The notes: generated by a model not told the origin, from the letters alone. Shown: positions 16,348 through 25,323, counted from the first letter of the stretch. The stretch is DNA of 64,000 nucleotides from Ensifer sp. LC163 (GCF_001695855.1 NZ_MBSS01000001.1:62001-126000); one strand, 5' to 3'. Program-made: numbers and translations.

Positions 16348-16566
16348 ATGTCTACTATTGAAATGTCTACTATCCAGCTATCCCAGACCTCGGAGCGGGC
16401 ATCCTCCCACTCGTCCATCCCGGGTCTCTTCAATCTTCGTGTACGCGCCTGGGCCGCCTGGAAGCGTTATGCCAACGAACGTGCACTGGAAAACCTGTCC
16501 TACGACACGTTGAAGGACATCGGCTTTCCCTCCGTCGACGATGCGGTGCACAAGACGGAACAATGA
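16348..16566 (+). CDS. Small DUF1127-like protein
   Basis: The 72-residue protein ends with the DUF1127-like helix: RVRAWAAWKRYANERALENL followed by SYDTLKDIGFPSVDD. In Agrobacterium, small DUF1127 proteins have been linked to stress, phosphate and RNA processes; the role here is unknown. GAAGGAG precedes the ATG. The first ten codons are a tandem duplication (MSTIE MSTIQ; ATGTCTACTAT occurs twice 15 bp apart), so a second in-frame start exists at 16363. A terminator follows. Confidence 0.75.
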   Translation: MSTIEMSTIQLSQTSERASSHSSIPGLFNLRVRAWAAWKRYANERALENLSYDTLKDIGFPSVDDAVHKTEQ

Positions 16567-16617
16567 ACGACGGCATACTCTGTCGACGGGGACCCAAGAC
16601 CCCGAGTGCGAACCGTT

Positions 16618-16655
16618 GAAGGGCATCGTCGAGAAGGCGGTGCCCTTCTTGTTTT
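16618..16655 (+). terminator. Rho-independent terminator after the DUF1127-like gene
   Basis: Stem GAAGGGCA (16618-16625) pairs with TGCCCTTC (16641-16648), followed by TTGTTTT. Confidence 0.75.
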
Positions 16656-17021
16656 CCGGCCTTGACGGATGCCGACGAGCGGCAAAACGCCCTGAACCGC
16701 TCGTTGCGAGAATTTGTCCGATACCGACACCTGGCCCTTTCACCATTCCGGCGTCGCAATCGGCAAACACAACCCAAAGGCGTGCTTTTCGAAAATTACG
16801 CACCCCTGGCGTTTCTTGTCAGATTACGTCAGCCGCGCCGGTAAATCTGTCGCATTCCTTACAAAAGCCGCAAAGCCCGCTTGGCAGCGGCTTCCTCACC
16901 CCATGTCGCAATGCGAAATGTCTTTGCGGTCGCGGCTTTCCATGTCAATGTCGCAAACAGACAAGCCGGATAGTATCTTCCAAGCGACGAATATACGGCA
17001 TCGCCAAGCATGGGAAGCCAC
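16656..17021. promoter_or_regulatory. Upstream region of the GlxA-type regulator with TGTCGCA motifs
   Basis: No gene is seen here. The 7-mer TGTCGCA occurs three times in the same orientation (16848-16854, 16904-16910, 16949-16955), and its complement occurs once further upstream at 16293-16299. The last two copies are 45 bp apart, about four helical turns. They are candidate half sites for the AraC-type regulator encoded just downstream. Confidence 0.45.
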
Positions 17022-18026
17022 ATGAACAAGCCCTTGACCAAAAAGCGTTCTCTCGTCTTCTTCCTGGTGCCGAACTTTTCCATGCTGCCGTTTTCGGCTG
17101 CCATCGAAACGCTCCGCATCGCCAACCGCATGCTCGGCTATGAGGCCTATACATGGCGCCTCACATCGACCGACGGCGAAAAGGTTCTCTCCTCGAGCGG
17201 AATCGCCCTCGAGGTCAATTCGTCTCTTGCCGACGAACGCAAGTTCCTGGGCGGCGAAAACCGCCCGTCGATGGTGCTGGTCTGTTCCGGCATCTATGTC
17301 GAGGATTTCAACAACAAGTCGGTCAATGCCTGGCTGCGCGAGGTCTACAACCGTGGCGTCGCCGTCGGCAGCCTCTGTACCGGCGCCCATGTGCTGGCGT
17401 CGGCCGGCCTCTTGACGGGCAAGCGCTGCGCCATTCATTGGGAAAACCTGCCGGGCTTCTCCGAGAACTTCCCGCAGGTCGACGTCTATGCCGACCTCTA
17501 TGAAATCGACAGCAACATCTACACCTGCGCCGGCGGCACCGCCTCGCTCGACATGATGCTGAACCTAATCGACCAGGATTTCGGCGAGAATCTCGTCAAC
17601 CGCGTCTGCGAACAGGCGCTGACCGACCGCGTGCGTGGGCCCCACGATCGCCAGCGGCTGCCGCTGCGCGCCCGTCTCGGCGTCCAGAACGCCAAGGTGC
17701 TGTCGATCATCGAACTGATGGAAGGCAACCTTGCCGAACCGCTGTCGCTCCTGGAGATCGCCGAGGGCGCCGACCTGTCGCGCCGCCAGATCGAACGGCT
17801 GTTCCGCCAGGAGATGGGTCGCTCCCCTGCCCGCTACTATCTGGAAATCCGGCTCGACCGCGCTCGCCACCTTTTGATCCAGTCGTCGATGCCGGTCGTC
17901 GAAGTCGCCGTCGCCTGCGGCTTCGTCTCCGCGTCGCACTTCTCCAAGTGTTATCGCGAACTCTACAATCGCTCGCCGCAACAGGAGCGCGCCGACCGCA
18001 AGCTGACGCTGCAGATGGCGCGATAG
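17022..18026 (+). CDS. GlxA-family AraC-type transcriptional regulator
   Basis: The 334-residue protein has an N-terminal DJ-1/PfpI-like (class I glutamine amidotransferase-like) domain with the nucleophile-elbow-like sequence GSLCTGAHVLA (about residues 118-128), and a C-terminal AraC double helix-turn-helix (LSLLEIAEGADLSRRQIERLF, then VAVACGFVSASHFSKCYRE). Relatives of this build (GbdR, CdhR, SouR, ArgR) respond to betaine, carnitine, sarcosine or arginine, which fits control of a methylated-amine pathway. ATG 17022 has GGGAAG upstream; an ATG at 17010 would add four residues. Co-location with the corrinoid genes suggests it is their regulator; that is inference. Confidence 0.88.
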   Translation: MNKPLTKKRSLVFFLVPNFSMLPFSAAIETLRIANRMLGYEAYTWRLTSTDGEKVLSSSGIALEVNSSLADERKFLGGENRPSMVLVCSGIYVEDFNNKSVNAWLREVYNRGVAVGSLCTGAHVLASAGLLTGKRCAIHWENLPGFSENFPQVDVYADLYEIDSNIYTCAGGTASLDMMLNLIDQDFGENLVNRVCEQALTDRVRGPHDRQRLPLRARLGVQNAKVLSIIELMEGNLAEPLSLLEIAEGADLSRRQIERLFRQEMGRSPARYYLEIRLDRARHLLIQSSMPVVEVAVACGFVSASHFSKCYRELYNRSPQQERADRKLTLQMAR

Positions 18027-18049
18027 GACCGGCCGAAACGGACAGGCAA

Positions 18050-18073
18050 GAGGGCGGGTTTTCCGCCCTTTTT
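18050..18073 (+). terminator. Rho-independent terminator of the GlxA-type gene
   Basis: GGGCGG-N4-CCGCCC is followed by TTTTT, 25 bp after the stop codon. Confidence 0.8.
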
Positions 18074-18121
18074 GCTGGTGACGAGCTGCGGCGTAACGGG
18101 ATCGCCAGCAGCTTCTCCGCT

Positions 18122-18219
18122 CCGTCATGCTCGGGCTTGACCCGAGCATCCAGGTCGCTCGCGCAATAGCGCCCTTTGCGTCGTAAAATGGATCCTCGGG
18201 TCAAGCCCGAGGATGACGG
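18122..18219. repeat. Dispersed GC-rich palindrome pair (TGACCCGAG / CTCGGGTCA type)
   Basis: CCGTCATGCTCGGGCTTGAC at one end and CTCGGGTCAAGCCCGAGGAT with GACGG at the other form inverted units. This is a frequent intergenic repeat of Rhizobiales. It occupies part of the ~400-bp gap before the YdeI-like gene; the rest of the gap shows nothing. Confidence 0.65.
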
Positions 18220-18425
18220 GAGGAGAACTCAGGCATCCGCTTCGGCAGCCGCCTATATGCGGACTTTGTCACACCCCATCCGCGCCTGCGCCGCGAAAGG
18301 ACCGTTCGACGGACGGGTGGCTTGCCCGCGCGCGATTTTGCCTTGAATGTTGCAACCTGGGAATCACAGGCGTCTTAGTGCCGCGTTTGAGCACAGGCAC
18401 GCCACGATCAGGAGCAAACCGCCCT

Positions 18426-19025
18426 ATGGCACCCGTGATAATCGACCCGGACAAGGTCCACGAATTCGAGGACGCGGAGCGCTTCTACGCCTGGCTCGGC
18501 ACCCACCACGCCAGCGAAACCGAGGTCTGGATCAAGATCCACAAGGTGAGTTCCGGGCTGAAATCGATCACACCGAAGGAAGCGATCGACGTGATACTCT
18601 GCTGGGGCTGGATCGACGGCGTGCGCAAGGGCCTCGACGACAGGAGCTTCCTGCAGCGCTACACCCCGCGTGGCAAGAAAAGCATCTGGAGCCAGATCAA
18701 CGTCGACAATGTCGCCCGGCTCATCACCGAAGGTCGGATGACCCCGCACGGGCTGAAAGAGGTCGAGAAGGCCAAAGCCGATGGCCGCTGGGATCGCGCC
18801 TATGGCAGCGGCAAGGACATGAAGATCCCGGAAGACCTGCAGGCGGCGATCGACGCCGAGCCGAGCGCGAAGGAAATGCTGGCAAAGCTCAGCGAGCAGA
18901 ACCGCTTCGCCCTCGCCTTCCGCACCCACAACATGAAGACCGAGGCCGGACGCAGGAAAAAGATCGAGACCTTCGTCGAGATGCTGAAGCGCGGCGAGAC
19001 GATCTATCCGCAGGCGAGGAAATAG
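18426..19025 (+). CDS. YdeI/OmpD-associated family protein
   Basis: The 199-residue protein is of the YdeI family: FYAWLGTHHASETEVWIKIHK near the N-terminus (first 20 residues quoted), ILCWGWIDGVRKGLDDRSFL in the middle, FTPRGKKSIWSQINV-like segment RYTPRGKKSIWS, and the C-terminal bacteriocin-protection helix (TEAGRRKKIETFVEML). The family is loosely linked to envelope or peptide resistance; the biochemistry is unknown. ATG 18426 follows AGGAGCAAACCGCCCT. The gene stands alone and is convergent with the VOC gene across a RIME-type repeat. Confidence 0.85.
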   Translation: MAPVIIDPDKVHEFEDAERFYAWLGTHHASETEVWIKIHKVSSGLKSITPKEAIDVILCWGWIDGVRKGLDDRSFLQRYTPRGKKSIWSQINVDNVARLITEGRMTPHGLKEVEKAKADGRWDRAYGSGKDMKIPEDLQAAIDAEPSAKEMLAKLSEQNRFALAFRTHNMKTEAGRRKKIETFVEMLKRGETIYPQARK

Positions 19026-19092
19026 CCGGCACCGGGTGGTCCGAGCAGCGGCCAAGACCGGCGTCGCTGCGCCGATCCGGCTTTGGGACCGA

Positions 19093-19198
19093 TACAGCGC
19101 CGCGCGTCAAAAATGACGCGCTAAGGACGCTGTAACACTTTAAACTTGCTGCATAATTTGATCCTTAAATCGGATCCGATTTAAGGAATTATGCAGTA
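19093..19198 (-). repeat. RIME-type intergenic repeat, copy 4
   Basis: This is a well-conserved copy in reverse orientation, GC-rich palindrome (GCGCGTCA-N4-TGACGCGC) on the left and AT-rich palindrome on the right. It sits between the 3' ends of two convergent genes. Confidence 0.85.
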
Positions 19199-19262
19199 GG
19201 CCCTCGCGCCGGTCAAACCTTCAGTCCTTGCCCCTCCCTACCGGGCTTTCCCCGGCGGTTCT

Positions 19263-19745
19263 TCACCCGTGGCTATGGAACGCCTGTTCGAGTGCGGCGA
19301 TATCGAGCTTGACCATGCCGAGCATCGCCTCGGTTGCCCGCTTGGCACGCTCGCGGTCCGAATGGGCGATCATATCGCCCAGCACCCTCGGCGCGATCTG
19401 CCAGCACAGACCCCAGCGATCTCGCAGCCAGCCGCATTGCTCGGCCTCACCGCCGTTTTCGAGCAGCGCGTTCCAAAGACGATCAATCTCCTGCTGATTG
19501 TCGCATTGGATCATGATCGAGAAGGAATGGTTGAACGGGTCGAGCGGCCCGGCTTCGAGCGCCATGAATTCCTGCTTGCCTAACGTGAACTCGATCACCT
19601 TGACGCTGCCGGGCGGACCGCTCGGCGACTCCGCAGGCAGCGTCGTCGTGCGGATGATCGCCGAATTGGGGACGAGCGAGATGTAGAACTCGACGGCTTC
19701 AAGCGCATCCTTCTCAAACCAGAGATTCGAAACAACATTCGTCAT
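19263..19745 (-). CDS. VOC-superfamily PhnB-like protein
   Basis: This 160-residue protein is of the PhnB/3-demethylubiquinone-9 methyltransferase-like branch of the vicinal oxygen chelate superfamily: WFEKDALEAVEFYISLVPNS, then KQEFMALEAGP and NHSFSIMIQCDNQQEIDRLW, and the C-terminal RWGLCWQIAPRVLGDMI. Despite its database name the family is not known to be a methyltransferase; a metal-dependent or binding function is likely. ATG 19745 follows GAGGAGCCTGCAT; the longer frame to 19883 is not supported. Confidence 0.85.
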   Translation of the reverse strand: MTNVVSNLWFEKDALEAVEFYISLVPNSAIIRTTTLPAESPSGPPGSVKVIEFTLGKQEFMALEAGPLDPFNHSFSIMIQCDNQQEIDRLWNALLENGGEAEQCGWLRDRWGLCWQIAPRVLGDMIAHSDRERAKRATEAMLGMVKLDIAALEQAFHSHG

Positions 19746-19924
19746 ATGCAGGCTCCTCTTCGCATAGCTGCAACATGTCCAGCTAACTAGAGGACGTTTC
19801 GCGGATGTCAGGGCCGACAATGCCCAGGGATTTATTGCGGGCACACCGGCAACCAACGCTATCGCGCGGTCATGCGGGAACAAATCCGCCCCGCTGGACC
19901 ATCAGGAAAATGGCGGATTGCTAT

Positions 19925-21217
19925 CTACGACGCCAGTGCGTCGAGCAAAGCCAGCTCGGAGATCACGCGGTTTCGGCCGGCATGCTTGGCCATATAGAGA
20001 AACTGGTCGGCCGCATGCAGGTAGTTCTCGAAGGATTCCGGCGCCTCGATCGTCGCAAGGCCGATCGACACGGTGATCGACAGTTCCTCGTCATCCGCAA
20101 CGATGCGTGATTTCGCAAGCTCGATGCGCAGCTTCTCGCAGAAGGCGAATGCGCGCTTGACGTCGAAACCGTTGAACAGGATGCCGAATTCCTCGCCGCC
20201 GAGGCGCGCCAGCAGGTGTTCGTCGTCGACCAGCGCCGTCAGCCGCTTGGCCACATGCTTCAGCACCACGTCGCCGATCTCGTGGCCGTAGGTATCGTTC
20301 AGCCGCTTGAAATGGTCGATGTCGAGGATGGCGATGGCGGTCGTCTCGCCGCGGCGCAGGCATTGTTCGACCAGGCGCGGGCCGGTCAGGAAGAAATGCC
20401 GGCGGTTGTAGATGTCGGTCAGATAATCGCTCGCCGCCTGGCGCTGCAGCGTCTGCAGCCGTTTCTGGATACCGGCGGCATAGGCGATGCGGCCGTTGAA
20501 CTCGGCCTCCAGGAACGGCTTCTGAATGAAGTCCGTGCCGCCGGCCTCAAGGAACCGCGCGCCGATCCGGCGGTCGCCGCTGTCGGAAAGCGCGATCACC
20601 GGCAGGGCCTCGTCACCCTGGCGCCGGCGCACTTCGGCAAGCAGCGCCGCGCCGCTCATGTCGGAGAGATCGAGATCGGTGACGACGAGATCGATCGCCT
20701 CGCCGGAATCGAGCACCTGCAGCGCATCGGCGGCAGAGGCGACCTCGCACACGGAAATCCGTTGCCGGCGCAGGATGCCGGCAAGCTCGACGCGCGACGG
20801 CGTGTCGGAATCGGCAAGCAGCACCGTCGTCTTGCCGTTGGTCAAGGCCCGGTCGACGGCACCGATCAGCAGATTGATCGATTCCGGCTGGTTCTTGATG
20901 ACGCAGTCCAGCGCGCCGCGGCCAAGGATCTGGTCGCGCGTGCTGTCGTTGAACGCCGCGGTGAAGACCACGGCCGGCAGATTGTTGGCGAGGATGAAGT
21001 CGAGCGCCTCGCAATTGGGCGCATCGGGAAGGTTGAGATCAAGCACCGCAAGCGAGAAGCTGCCGGGGGCGGCAGTCATTTCCTGGCGCAGCGCCTCAAG
21101 CGAGGCGCAATGGGTGACCCGGATGCCATGCACGGTTTCCAGGCCGTATTTCAGCGCAGTGGCAAACATGCGGGAATCTTCGATCAGCAGCATGCGCTTG
21201 TCGCCGTGCTTCTGCAC
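19925..21217 (-). CDS. Double-receiver response regulator with GGDEF diguanylate cyclase domain
   Basis: The protein has two receiver domains and a GGDEF domain. REC1 begins KRMLLIEDS and has the phosphorylatable Asp in LAVLDLNLPD; REC2 begins TVLLADSD, has Asp in LVVTDLDLSD and the conserved Lys in IQKPF. The cyclase part has DYLTDIYNRRHFF, DIDHFKRLNDTYGHEIGD and an intact LGGEEF active site, so c-di-GMP synthesis is expected. The usual inhibitory RxxD site five residues before GGEEF is not present. The start is uncertain: GTG 21217 lets REC1 begin in full (VQKHGDKRMLLIEDS), while ATG 21193 would cut into its first strand. The next gene encodes a paralogous REC-REC protein. Confidence 0.85.
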   Translation of the reverse strand: MQKHGDKRMLLIEDSRMFATALKYGLETVHGIRVTHCASLEALRQEMTAAPGSFSLAVLDLNLPDAPNCEALDFILANNLPAVVFTAAFNDSTRDQILGRGALDCVIKNQPESINLLIGAVDRALTNGKTTVLLADSDTPSRVELAGILRRQRISVCEVASAADALQVLDSGEAIDLVVTDLDLSDMSGAALLAEVRRRQGDEALPVIALSDSGDRRIGARFLEAGGTDFIQKPFLEAEFNGRIAYAAGIQKRLQTLQRQAASDYLTDIYNRRHFFLTGPRLVEQCLRRGETTAIAILDIDHFKRLNDTYGHEIGDVVLKHVAKRLTALVDDEHLLARLGGEEFGILFNGFDVKRAFAFCEKLRIELAKSRIVADDEELSITVSIGLATIEAPESFENYLHAADQFLYMAKHAGRNRVISELALLDALAS

Positions 21218-21624
21218 AGAATTGATCCGACCCGGCGTGCGGCGCAATCTCACGTCCCTGCAAATCCCGATTTCGAGCCGCAGGCGTGCTGTCCCCAAAG
21301 GGCGACGCTGGCTCCCAATATACGATTATACCCGGCACGGATCGCGCCAGACGTTTCGTCTTGGCATGACCAGGCGCTACCGGGTTCCCCACTTTTTATT
21401 GCCGCCGATTGAAAACGGTCCGGATTGCAATTTCGTTAATGCGGCAACCGTAAGGAGTCTTTTCTCGCGACCCGGGTAATTTTGGGGTTCGCAAGCGCAG
21501 GAAAGCTGCAATGGCGCCGGCGCGAATGACCGACGGAAGAGCGCGGCCGCCTTCAATCGAAGGCGGCGGCAAGGTCCAGGTGCCGTGCCTGCTGACCCTT
21601 CAGCCGGCGAGCTCGGTCGCCGGC

Positions 21625-22458
21625 CTATGCCGGGACTTTGACCTTTTCGCTCAAGGTCTTGATCTTGGTGAGCGTGTCGAGGTTCTGGTTGACGCGGCAA
21701 TAGAACTCCTCGTTGACGAAGGGGCGCACGACGAAGTCGTTGCCGCCGGCCTTGAGGAAGCGCGCCGACAGGAGCCGGTTGGTCGAGGACGAAACGCCGA
21801 TGATGCGCAGCTGATGCGGACCATAGGCGCTGCGGATGCGCCGCGTCAGCTCGAAGCCATCGATATCGGGCATGTTGTAGTCGGTGATGACGAGGCCGAT
21901 ATCCGGATTGTTCTTGAGGATTTCGAGTGCAACGGCACCGTTCTCGGCCGAACTGGTGCGGAAGTTGTAGCGCTTCAGCTGCGTCGTCAGAAGTGCCCGC
22001 GCCGTCGGGCTGTCATCGACGACAAGCACGTGGTGCTTGTGGTTGGTGAGGAACCGGCAGACTGATTCCGCCAGCATGTCGACGGCAAAGACGCTGTCCT
22101 TGATGACGTAGTCGACGATCTCCATGGCCAGGATCTTCTCGCGCGTCGATTCCTGGAATGAGCCGGTGAAGACGACGGTCGGCACGCTCATCTCGATGAG
22201 ATAGTTGAGCGCCTCGCCATTTTCGGCGCCGGGCAGATTGATGTTGGAAATGGCCAGCGACGCCGGGAACGTCGCATTTTCGACGGCAAACTGCAGATCG
22301 TCATAGTCGCGGCAGACGATGACGTCGATGTCGAACAGCTCTTTCAGCCGCTTCGAGACCATCGACGAAAACAGGTTGGAGTCCTCGGCAAGCACGATGC
22401 GGTGCTCAGCAAGGGATTCACCGGAATAGTACATTCCGGAAACGCCGAAAAATGACAT
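21625..22458 (-). CDS. Tandem receiver-domain protein, first receiver degenerate
   Basis: The 277-residue protein consists of two receiver domains without an output domain. REC1 aligns with REC1 of the neighbouring GGDEF protein over its whole length (PTVVFTGSFQESTREKIL versus PAVVFTAAFNDSTRDQIL), but the phospho-acceptor position reads AISNINLPG instead of VLDLNLPD, so Asp is replaced by Asn. REC2 is canonical (VVDDSPTARALL, LVITDYNMPDIDGFEL), although the conserved Lys before Pro is Arg (VVRPF). The pair probably arose by duplication and loss of the GGDEF part. It may act as a phosphate sink or an adaptor that modulates the cyclase. Start ATG 22458 is likely; 22434 is an alternative. Confidence 0.85.
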   Translation of the reverse strand: MSFFGVSGMYYSGESLAEHRIVLAEDSNLFSSMVSKRLKELFDIDVIVCRDYDDLQFAVENATFPASLAISNINLPGAENGEALNYLIEMSVPTVVFTGSFQESTREKILAMEIVDYVIKDSVFAVDMLAESVCRFLTNHKHHVLVVDDSPTARALLTTQLKRYNFRTSSAENGAVALEILKNNPDIGLVITDYNMPDIDGFELTRRIRSAYGPHQLRIIGVSSSTNRLLSARFLKAGGNDFVVRPFVNEEFYCRVNQNLDTLTKIKTLSEKVKVPA

Positions 22459-22600
22459 TGATCGCCTATAAGAATGAGTGTCCCCGAAGCCATGCTAGGG
22501 GAGAAAGACTTTCCCGGCTGTTAATGAGCGGCCGGTGAAATGGCTGCTTGGCGCGCTTGTGTTCAGGTCTGGGCATACGACCCGATGGCATACGGGGCCG

Positions 22601-23668
22601 TCAGGCTTTCGGCGGCGCGCCGCGCCGCTCGAGCGCAGTCTTGCGGATGATGTCCGCGATCTCCGGGTTGCTGCTGGACAGCATCTGGAAATCCTCCGAA
22701 TACAGCGACAACAGCGAGACCTCGGTCGCCGCGCTGACGGTCGCCGAGCGGGGCTCGCCCGTAATCAGCGCCATCTCGCCGAAGAAGCTGCCAGCGCCCA
22801 GCTCCACCGGGTTCGGTGTCGCGATGCTGACGCGACCCTCGACGATGAAGAACATCTGGTCGCCGGTCTCGCCCTTACGGCAGATGACGGCGCCCGCCGG
22901 CACGACGCGGGGCCTCAGCGCCCGCACGATCTCGACGAGCGCGGCCGAGCCAAGCCTCTGAAACAGTGGCACGGCCGCCACCAACTGCCAATTGCGCACG
23001 AAGTCCCGGCGACGGACTTCCTCGTAGAAGCCGGTGGCGAGGATGCCGGCCCAGAGCGCAAAGATGCCGATGCCGCACATCATGACCAGCCCGGCAAGGA
23101 CGCGGCCGGCGAAGCTTTGCGGAATCTTGTCGCCATAGCCGGTGGTCGACAGCGTCACCACCGCCCACCACATCGCCTGGGGGATGCTGCCGAACGTGTC
23201 GGGCTGGACGTCGCGCTCGATGAGATAGGCCGCGAGCGCCGCACAGAAAAGAACGATGCCGAAGATCGAGGTGATGCCGATCAGGTTACGGGCCTCTTTG
23301 CTCAGGACCCTGCCCATAAGCCGGAAGAAGGGCGATCCGCGCAGAGGCTTCAGCAGCCAGATGGCACAGTAGAGGCTCTGATCGCGCGTGCCGACGAACA
23401 GCACCGCGGCGAGAGGAACCAAGACAGCAAGCGCATCGATAGCGATCGCCGGCATACTGTCCCGAACGCCTCTCGCGCGCTGCGCCATCAGCGTCTCGAT
23501 CAGTTGCAGGATATAGATGGCCCAGATGAGAGCGAGCAGCACCTCCAAACTGAGCCTGGTTCGTCCGGTTATGTCCGGTGTCGTCAGTGCAGCGACCGCC
23601 ACGAGCCCGATCACGGCGAGCAGCCCGCCGAGCGGCGCAGAAATCTTCGAGAACGGCCGTGCCGACAT
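22601..23668 (-). CDS. Cyclic nucleotide-gated K+ channel (MlotiK1-like)
   Basis: The 355-residue protein has six membrane segments, the pore loop with K+ selectivity filter TTGYGD (residues 175-180), and a C-terminal cyclic nucleotide-binding domain (about 225-345) with the phosphate-binding cassette FFGEMALITGEPRSATV, in which Glu and Arg contact the cyclic nucleotide. Length and layout match MlotiK1 of Mesorhizobium loti, including a nearly direct S6-to-binding-domain link and an S4 without a regular Arg series, so gating by cAMP rather than voltage is expected. It is divergent from an adenylate cyclase gene 211 bp away, which may supply its ligand. Confidence 0.92.
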   Translation of the reverse strand: MSARPFSKISAPLGGLLAVIGLVAVAALTTPDITGRTRLSLEVLLALIWAIYILQLIETLMAQRARGVRDSMPAIAIDALAVLVPLAAVLFVGTRDQSLYCAIWLLKPLRGSPFFRLMGRVLSKEARNLIGITSIFGIVLFCAALAAYLIERDVQPDTFGSIPQAMWWAVVTLSTTGYGDKIPQSFAGRVLAGLVMMCGIGIFALWAGILATGFYEEVRRRDFVRNWQLVAAVPLFQRLGSAALVEIVRALRPRVVPAGAVICRKGETGDQMFFIVEGRVSIATPNPVELGAGSFFGEMALITGEPRSATVSAATEVSLLSLYSEDFQMLSSSNPEIADIIRKTALERRGAPPKA

Positions 23669-23879
23669 TCAACACCCCCCGCGGCCTACCACCATCTTAC
23701 AATAAGATGCTTCAGGCCAAGCGCAAAGGGGCGAACGAGTCGGCCCTGGAGCAGAGTTGACCTTGGCAAAAGCGTCGACACGGCGCCGGCTCCCATCGGC
23801 TGGGCGAAGAGCCGGTTCACTTTCCCAGCCGCCAAGACAAGGCGCTGACCGCGCGCCTATTTCAGTATAAGATACCACC

Positions 23880-25289
23880 ATGAGCGAAACCCAGGCCCTC
23901 TTCGACGTGCTTCGCCAGTCGGTGGCACCCGCCTTCGCCGATGCCCTCGAGCGGCACGTGCGTGACGCGCCGGACCGCAAGCTCGGCCGCATCAATGCGC
24001 TCGCCTTTGCCGCCGAATACGCGCTCGACGAAGAAAAGACGATCGCCGGCTTCCTGCACGCCTCGCGCCTCGGGCTGTTCGAACTGTCCTGGAATGTGCT
24101 GTGTCCGGGCTGCGGCGGCGTGCTCGACGCCAACACCTCGCTGAAGACAGTGCAGAGCGAGGCCTATACCTGCGCGCTCTGCGCCGCCGGCTATGAGCCG
24201 ACGCTGGACGAGATGATCGAGGTGACCTTTACCGTCAGTCCCCGCGTCCGCCACATCGAGGCCCACAATCCGCACGAACTGTCGTCCGCCGAATATTTCC
24301 GCCAGATCTACTGGGGCTCCGGCGTCGACCTGCCGGACGATGATTACGAGGAAATGGTCGAAGAATTCGTTCTCGAGACGCTCGAATTGCCGCCCGGTGA
24401 AAAGGCGGTCATCGCGCTGCAGCTTCCGGCAGAGTTCGTCATCATCTTCGAGCCGGTGACCCATGCGGCTCAGTTCCTCGACGTATCGGGAGAGCCGACG
24501 AAGGAAAAGCGAAACCTGTCCCTGGTGTTCGACCGCACGCACCGGCACAACGAGACCATCAGCCTGCAACCGGGGCCGCTGCGCATCCAGGTGGAAAACC
24601 ATGCGGAGGTGCGCACCCTGCCGAGTGTCTGCGTCGCCGGCGAAGCGCTGCATGCGCTGCTCGGGCGCCGGCGCCCCTTCCTGACGGCCAAGCGGCTGCT
24701 CTCCAACCAGACGTTCCGCGACATCTATCGCACCGATACGATCGACGTCGACCAGCGCCTGAAGATCACCAGCCTGACGTTCCTGTTTACCGACCTGCGC
24801 GGCTCGACCGAGCTTTACGAGCGCGTCGGCGACCTCGCCGCCTTCGACCTGGTGAAGACCCATTTCAGCGTGCTCAACGAGATCGTGGCCGCCGAGGCCG
24901 GCGCCGTGGTCAAGACGATCGGCGACGCCGTGATGGCAACCTTCCCGACGCCCGACCGCGCCATTGCCGCCGCCATGCGGATGCGCGAGGCCATGCGCCA
25001 GCTCAACCAGGAGCGCAGCAGCGAGGACCTGTTGTTGAAGATCGGCATCCACGAAGGTCCCTGCATCGCCGTCAGCCTCAACGAGCGGCAGGACTATTTC
25101 GGCCAGACGGTCAACATCGCCTCCCGCGTGCAGCACCTGGCGACCGCCCAGGAGATCTTCGCTACCAGCGCGGTGCTCAAGGATCCGGCCGCCGCCGGCC
25201 TGCTCAGCGACCGCGGCCTCAACCCGATGACCCACAACGTCACGCTGCGCGGCATCACCAACGAGATCAGCATTTTCGCCATACCTTGA
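23880..25289 (+). CDS. Class III adenylate/guanylate cyclase with DUF5939-type N-terminus
   Basis: The 469-residue protein has a C-terminal class III cyclase domain (about residues 295-465). Metal-binding Asp residues are in FLFTDLRGSTELYERV and KTIGDAVMATF, and the transition-state Asn/Arg pair is in QTVNIASRVQ. The N-terminal ~290 residues resemble DUF5939, including a putative zinc ribbon (CPGCGG ... CALC, near residues 79-102). The protein is soluble, and the N-terminal part probably senses a signal. Its place opposite the cyclic-nucleotide-gated channel suggests a linked cAMP-to-K+ circuit. The start ATG at 23880 has no strong ribosome site, so translation may be weak or leaderless. Confidence 0.9.
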   Translation: MSETQALFDVLRQSVAPAFADALERHVRDAPDRKLGRINALAFAAEYALDEEKTIAGFLHASRLGLFELSWNVLCPGCGGVLDANTSLKTVQSEAYTCALCAAGYEPTLDEMIEVTFTVSPRVRHIEAHNPHELSSAEYFRQIYWGSGVDLPDDDYEEMVEEFVLETLELPPGEKAVIALQLPAEFVIIFEPVTHAAQFLDVSGEPTKEKRNLSLVFDRTHRHNETISLQPGPLRIQVENHAEVRTLPSVCVAGEALHALLGRRRPFLTAKRLLSNQTFRDIYRTDTIDVDQRLKITSLTFLFTDLRGSTELYERVGDLAAFDLVKTHFSVLNEIVAAEAGAVVKTIGDAVMATFPTPDRAIAAAMRMREAMRQLNQERSSEDLLLKIGIHEGPCIAVSLNERQDYFGQTVNIASRVQHLATAQEIFATSAVLKDPAAAGLLSDRGLNPMTHNVTLRGITNEISIFAIP

Positions 25290-25323
25290 ACGCGGTGTCG
25301 GCAAGCGTTTTCGACGCACCGCC

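Noticed and set aside
23862-25319. Minus-strand open frame of 485 codons over the cyclase gene
   Set aside because: The plus strand carries intact class III cyclase motifs; the minus product has none.
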